From contig PFDW01000018.1 in NCBI GenBank assembly GCA_002793835.1, positions 1 through 9,734 of the forward strand: a stretch of DNA of 9,734 nucleotides, written 5' to 3'. Of the stretch, positions 6,875 to 9,734 are shown one piece after another. A program made the translations under genes and the position numbers. Every line of letters starts with the position of its first letter. The first letter of the stretch is position 1. The notes under the pieces were generated by a model that was given only the letters and a program-made list of their open reading frames with translations, searched no databases and was not told the origin of the DNA. Origin of the DNA: Candidatus Portnoybacteria bacterium CG10_big_fil_rev_8_21_14_0_10_36_7 (GTDB lineage Bacteria; Patescibacteriota; Minisyncoccia; Portnoybacterales; PFDW01).

Positions 6875-7459
6875 ATGAATTTAATCCCAACAGTCATCGA
6901 AAAGACTCATTTTGGGGAAAGAGCCTATGATATTTATTCTAGGCTTTTAAAGGAACGAATTATATTTCTAGGGGGGCCTATTAATGATCCCGTAGCCAAT
7001 ACGGTGATTGCTCAATTACTTTTTTTGGAGTCAGAAGACACCAAAAAAGATATCCAAATATATATTAATAGTCCGGGGGGTTCAGTAACAGCGGCTTTAG
7101 CAATTTATGACACGATGCAACATGTTAAGCCAGATATCTCGACATTTTGTGTCGGAATAGCTGCTTCAGCAGCCGCATTATTATTAGCCGCAGGAGAGAA
7201 AGGTAAGAGAATTTCTTTGCCTAACGCTGAAGTTATGCTTCACCAAGTTATGGGCGGAGCAGAAGGACAAGCGGTAGAAGTAGAAATTGCGGCACGTCAT
7301 ATTATTAGAACCAAAGATAAAATTAACCAAATTTTGGTTAAACATACCGGACAAACATTGGATAAAATTGAGAAAGACACCGATCGAGATTTTTATATGT
7401 CGGCAGAAGAAGCTAAGAAATACGGCTTAATCGATAAAATTATTGGTGGGAAAAAATAG
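6875..7459 (+). CDS. clpP: ATP-dependent Clp protease proteolytic subunit ClpP
   Basis: This 194-residue serine peptidase assembles into a double heptameric chamber and degrades proteins fed by a Clp ATPase. The catalytic triad is complete: S98 in [14 protein letters not shown] (94-107), H123 in [13 protein letters not shown] (121-133) and D172 in [13 protein letters not shown] (168-180). INSPGGSV (64-71) is the conserved substrate-side loop. The N terminus ([11 protein letters not shown]) begins almost exactly where the mature E. coli enzyme does, so there is little or no propeptide. The hydrophobic patches for ATPase docking are family-typical. It lies 11 bp after tig. The partner ATPase (clpX or clpC) must be encoded elsewhere because rny follows. 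The stop is TAG, the only one in the window that is not TAA. Confidence 0.98.
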   Translation: MNLIPTVIEKTHFGERAYDIYSRLLKERIIFLGGPINDPVANTVIAQLLFLESEDTKKDIQIYINSPGGSVTAALAIYDTMQHVKPDISTFCVGIAASAAALLLAAGEKGKRISLPNAEVMLHQVMGGAEGQAVEVEIAARHIIRTKDKINQILVKHTGQTLDKIEKDTDRDFYMSAEEAKKYGLIDKIIGGKK

Positions 7460-7485
7460 ACTCATTCTAGAAGTATCTAATTAAT

Positions 7486-9015
7486 ATGTTTGCAATTAAT
7501 TTACTTCTCGGAATTGGTAGCGGCTTATTTGTCGGCGCTATTTTGGGTTATGTGACACGACAAGCTATAGCTAGGAAAAAAGCAGGTACAATAGAAGCAA
7601 GGATAGATAAGTTAGTAACTGAGGCTAAAGAAGAAGCTAAAAATTTAGTAGTCAAAGCACAAGAAAAGTCAGTTCAATTATTAGAAGAATCTAAGCGCGA
7701 GGAACGTGAGCGGTCGGCGCAAATTAGGTCTCACGAACAAAGGGTCGAGAAGAAAGAAGACGCACTTGATAAAAAAACTACAGAAATTGACAGCAAATCG
7801 CGAGATTTACAGGAGAAAGCGGAAAAGATAAAACAATTGCGTGAGGATGTAGAAAAAATGCGTGAAGAAGAGGTGGGGTCACTACAAAAAATTTCGCATT
7901 TGACTAAAGAAGAGGCAATAGAAATGCTTTTGGATAAGGTGGCCAAACAAGAAGAAAAAGTTTTAGTAGAAAGAATAGAAAAGATGGAAAAAGACGGCAA
8001 GGAGGAATTAGAGAAAAGAGGGCGGAATATTATGGTTTGGGCGATGCAACGATATGCTGCGTCTCAATCTGCAGAGATTACAGCCTCTTCAGTGCCATTA
8101 CCATCTGAAGATTTAAAAGGTAGAATTATTGGTAAAGAGGGTAGAAATATTAAAGCTCTAGAAAAATTAACTGGGGTAGAAATTATTGTTGATGATACGC
8201 CAGGAGCTATTGTTATTTCTGCATTTGATCCAGCTCGAAGGCAAATTGCAAAAATGGCACTAGAAAAATTAATGACAGATGGGCGTATCCAACCAGCCAG
8301 AATAGAAGAGGCGGTGGAACAGGCTAGTCAAGAAATTTCTAAAAAAATTCAGGAAGCAGGGGAAGCAGCAGTGTATGATACAGGTGTTGTTGGTATTGAC
8401 CCGCGACTAATTAGACTATTGGGACGCTTGCGATTTAGAACAAGTTATGGGCAAAATGTTTTATTGCATTCTTTAGAAGTTGCTCATTTGGCCAGTGCTT
8501 TAGCTGTGGAGTTGGGCCTTGATGCAACAGTGGCTAAAAAAGCTGGTTTATTCCATGACATTGGTAAAGCAGTAGACCATGAGGTCCAGGGTTCACATGT
8601 TGAAATTGGTAGAATGATTCTTAAAAAATTTAATATGGATGAAGCAGTAATAAAAGCAATGCAGGCTCACCACGAAGAATATCCACATGATACGTTAGAA
8701 TCAGTTTTGGTGCAGGTGGCAGATAAAATATCTGGCTCTAGGCCTGGCGCGCGGAAAGATACTTTGGAGGCTTACATCAAGCGTTTGGAAGAATTGGAAA
8801 AAGTAACTAATTCATTCCCAGGGATTGAAAAGTCATATGCGATTCAGGCGGGTAGAGAAATTAGGGGGTTTGTTCAGCCAGAAAAAATTGATGATTTTTC
8901 GGCCAAAAAGTTAGCACGAGATATAGCTGACAGAATTGAAGAAGACTTAAAATATCCTGGAGAAATAAAAGTGACAGTCATTCGTGAAACTAGAGTAATT
9001 GAGTATGCTCGATAA
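7486..9015 (+). CDS. rny: Ribonuclease Y
   Basis: This 509-residue membrane-anchored endoribonuclease starts decay of many mRNAs in bacteria that lack or supplement RNase E. Domains in order are an N-terminal transmembrane helix (about 4-24), a long charged coiled coil (about 36-185, Glu/Lys-rich), a KH RNA-binding domain with GRIIGKEGRNIKALE (212-226), and an HD metal-dependent nuclease domain. The HD residues include H328 in LLHSLEVAHLA, H357-D358 in FHDIGKAVDHE, H395-H396 in AHHEEYP and D413 in VADKISGSRPGAR. The C-terminal IKVTVIRETRVIEYAR is nearly invariant in the family. Length is typical (about 510-520). It begins 26 bp after clpP without a Shine-Dalgarno sequence. The downstream ymdB gene is a widespread neighbour of rny. 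Confidence 0.98.
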   Translation: MFAINLLLGIGSGLFVGAILGYVTRQAIARKKAGTIEARIDKLVTEAKEEAKNLVVKAQEKSVQLLEESKREERERSAQIRSHEQRVEKKEDALDKKTTEIDSKSRDLQEKAEKIKQLREDVEKMREEEVGSLQKISHLTKEEAIEMLLDKVAKQEEKVLVERIEKMEKDGKEELEKRGRNIMVWAMQRYAASQSAEITASSVPLPSEDLKGRIIGKEGRNIKALEKLTGVEIIVDDTPGAIVISAFDPARRQIAKMALEKLMTDGRIQPARIEEAVEQASQEISKKIQEAGEAAVYDTGVVGIDPRLIRLLGRLRFRTSYGQNVLLHSLEVAHLASALAVELGLDATVAKKAGLFHDIGKAVDHEVQGSHVEIGRMILKKFNMDEAVIKAMQAHHEEYPHDTLESVLVQVADKISGSRPGARKDTLEAYIKRLEELEKVTNSFPGIEKSYAIQAGREIRGFVQPEKIDDFSAKKLARDIADRIEEDLKYPGEIKVTVIRETRVIEYAR

Positions 9016-9039
9016 GCGACTTATCTGTAAATAAGTTTT
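9011..9039 (+). other. Two mutually exclusive hairpins at the rny end, possible weak terminator
   Basis: GATAAG (9011-9016) can pair with CTTATC (9020-9025) around a 3-nt loop. Alternatively ACTTAT (9019-9024) can pair with ATAAGT (9031-9036) around a 6-nt loop, followed by a short T-run to 9039. The two stems share bases, so only one can form at a time, and the first overlaps the rny stop codon (9013-9015). Both stems are AT-rich and the T-run is short, so termination would be weak at best. Confidence 0.35.
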
Positions 9040-9042
9040 AAA

Positions 9043-9070
9043 TTGTTAGTGGTAGCTATTTAATTCTAAT
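9043..9070 (+). promoter_or_regulatory. Possible promoter for ymdB
   Basis: TTGTTA (9043-9048) and TCTAAT (9065-9070) are separated by 16 bp, matching the -35 consensus at four and the -10 at five of six positions. The predicted start near 9077 would leave about 32 nt before the ymdB ATG. In AT-rich DNA such matches arise by chance, so this is tentative; the 93-bp gap is the only clear break after nusA. Confidence 0.28.
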
Positions 9071-9108
9071 AGTAAGGCCATAGATTGTGAATTAAATGAA
9101 GTTAAAAA

Positions 9109-9734
9109 ATGGGTAATCTTAGAATATTATTTTTCGGGGATGTCGTTGGGCGGCCCGGTCGGGCCGCTCTAAAGAAATCTTTGGCGCATCTTAAGAAGGA
9201 ATTTAAGGCTGATTTTGTTATAATAAATGCAGAAAATTTGTCACACGGGAAAGGAGTAAGTGAGCCAGTAATCAAAGAGATGGAAAAAATTGGTGTGGAC
9301 GCTTTTACTTCGGGTAATCATATTTTTGCTAAAAAAAGAGAAGCACAAGGTTTGTTGACAGTTGAAAATTCAAATTTATTGCGACCAGCTAATTATCCGA
9401 CCGGAACGGTGGGGGAGGGTTACCGAGTGTTTGAAGCAGAGAATGGAAAAAAGATTTTAATTGTTAATTTAATCGGGCGAGTATTCATGCAAAGAAATTT
9501 TGAAGACCCGTTTGCTGTGGCTGGAGAAATCTTAAAAGAGTATGGTTTAAAAATGTCTGATGCGAATATAAAAGTTGACGCAATCATTATAGATTGGCAT
9601 ACTGAAGCATCGTCCGAAAAAAAAGCTTTAGGGTATTATTTAGATGGAAAGGTTTCTGCAGTGTTAGGTACACATACTCATATTCCTACTGCTGATGAAC
9701 AAGTTTTGCCCGAAGGGACAGCTTTTATGGCAGA
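9109..9734 (+). CDS. ymdB: YmdB family metallophosphoesterase, 3' end outside window
   Basis: The visible part is 208 codons plus two bases; full-length members are about 260-280 residues, so about a quarter is missing. It belongs to the TIGR00282/YmdB calcineurin-like phosphoesterases, which hydrolyse 2',3'-cyclic nucleotides and affect RNase Y-related processes and biofilm choice in Bacillus. All expected metal ligands can be placed: D11 in FFGDVVGRPG (8-17), E42 in NAEN (40-43), N70-H71 in GNH, H164 in DWHTEASSEK (162-171), H189 and H191 in GTHTH (187-191). The segment after GNH reads IFAKKR where Bacillus has TWDKKE, so a usually conserved W-D pair is changed. The ATG at 9109 is preceded by an A-run and no Shine-Dalgarno sequence; it gives MGNLRILFFGD, the normal start of the family. 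A nearby ATG at 9096 is out of frame and ends after six codons. Confidence 0.95.
   Translation, partial: MGNLRILFFGDVVGRPGRAALKKSLAHLKKEFKADFVIINAENLSHGKGVSEPVIKEMEKIGVDAFTSGNHIFAKKREAQGLLTVENSNLLRPANYPTGTVGEGYRVFEAENGKKILIVNLIGRVFMQRNFEDPFAVAGEILKEYGLKMSDANIKVDAIIIDWHTEASSEKKALGYYLDGKVSAVLGTHTHIPTADEQVLPEGTAFMA

Noticed and set aside
7731..8000. Reverse-strand Ser-rich open frame inside rny
   Set aside because: It is the antisense shadow of the Lys/Glu coiled coil of RNase Y.
1..9734. tRNA, rRNA, CRISPR array, insertion sequence, toxin-antitoxin or defence genes
   Set aside because: Intergenic space is too small and shows no cloverleaf, spaced repeats or inverted terminal repeats, and every sizeable gene belongs to a housekeeping, transport or envelope family.

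Overview
This window is an AT-rich stretch of bacterial chromosome with all ten recognisable genes on the + strand, tightly packed. They are a 5'-truncated YraN-family nuclease gene, a prepilin-like gene, nusA, hppA, a ZIP metal transporter, an NlpC/P60 peptidase, tig, clpP, rny and a 3'-truncated ymdB. Very short gaps, few Shine-Dalgarno sequences, almost exclusive TAA stops, a membrane pyrophosphatase and the unusual gene neighbourhoods point to a small-genome bacterium. My best guess is a Candidate Phyla Radiation (Patescibacteria) lineage such as Parcubacteria. This placement is inference from gene content and style; no rRNA or phylogenetic marker comparison is possible here.

Layout. Positions 1-329 hold the end of yraN. 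An extended -10 promoter at 334-342 precedes a single prepilin-like gene (364-933). The 121-bp gap that follows carries a good sigma70-type promoter (957-985) and, about 20 nt past its predicted start site, a strong intrinsic-terminator hairpin (1011-1036). nusA begins only 18 nt after the T-run, so this looks like either an attenuator leader for nusA or a terminator serving the pilin gene. From nusA to rny (1055-9015) seven genes follow with gaps of only 3-26 nt and no obvious internal promoter or terminator, which suggests one long transcription unit. A 93-bp gap with two mutually exclusive AT-rich hairpins and a possible weak promoter then leads into ymdB, cut off by the window end.

How the genes fit together. 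NusA (transcription elongation and termination), trigger factor (nascent-chain folding), ClpP (proteolysis), RNase Y (mRNA decay initiation) and YmdB (a phosphodiesterase commonly found next to rny) form an information-flow and quality-control set. HppA couples pyrophosphate hydrolysis to ion pumping and is predicted from one diagnostic lysine to be the K+-independent, H+-pumping type. The ZIP transporter and the small NlpC/P60 peptidase are membrane or envelope functions inserted in the same unit. Their reading frames are in phase and separated by one TAA and one further codon.

No rRNA, tRNA, CRISPR array, insertion sequence, prophage or defence island was seen. I do not see a clearly novel multi-gene system. 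The most interesting points are the promoter-terminator-nusA arrangement, the in-phase ZIP/NlpC junction, the dismantled rimP-nusA-infB and tig-clpP-clpX neighbourhoods, and the acidic additions to NusA.
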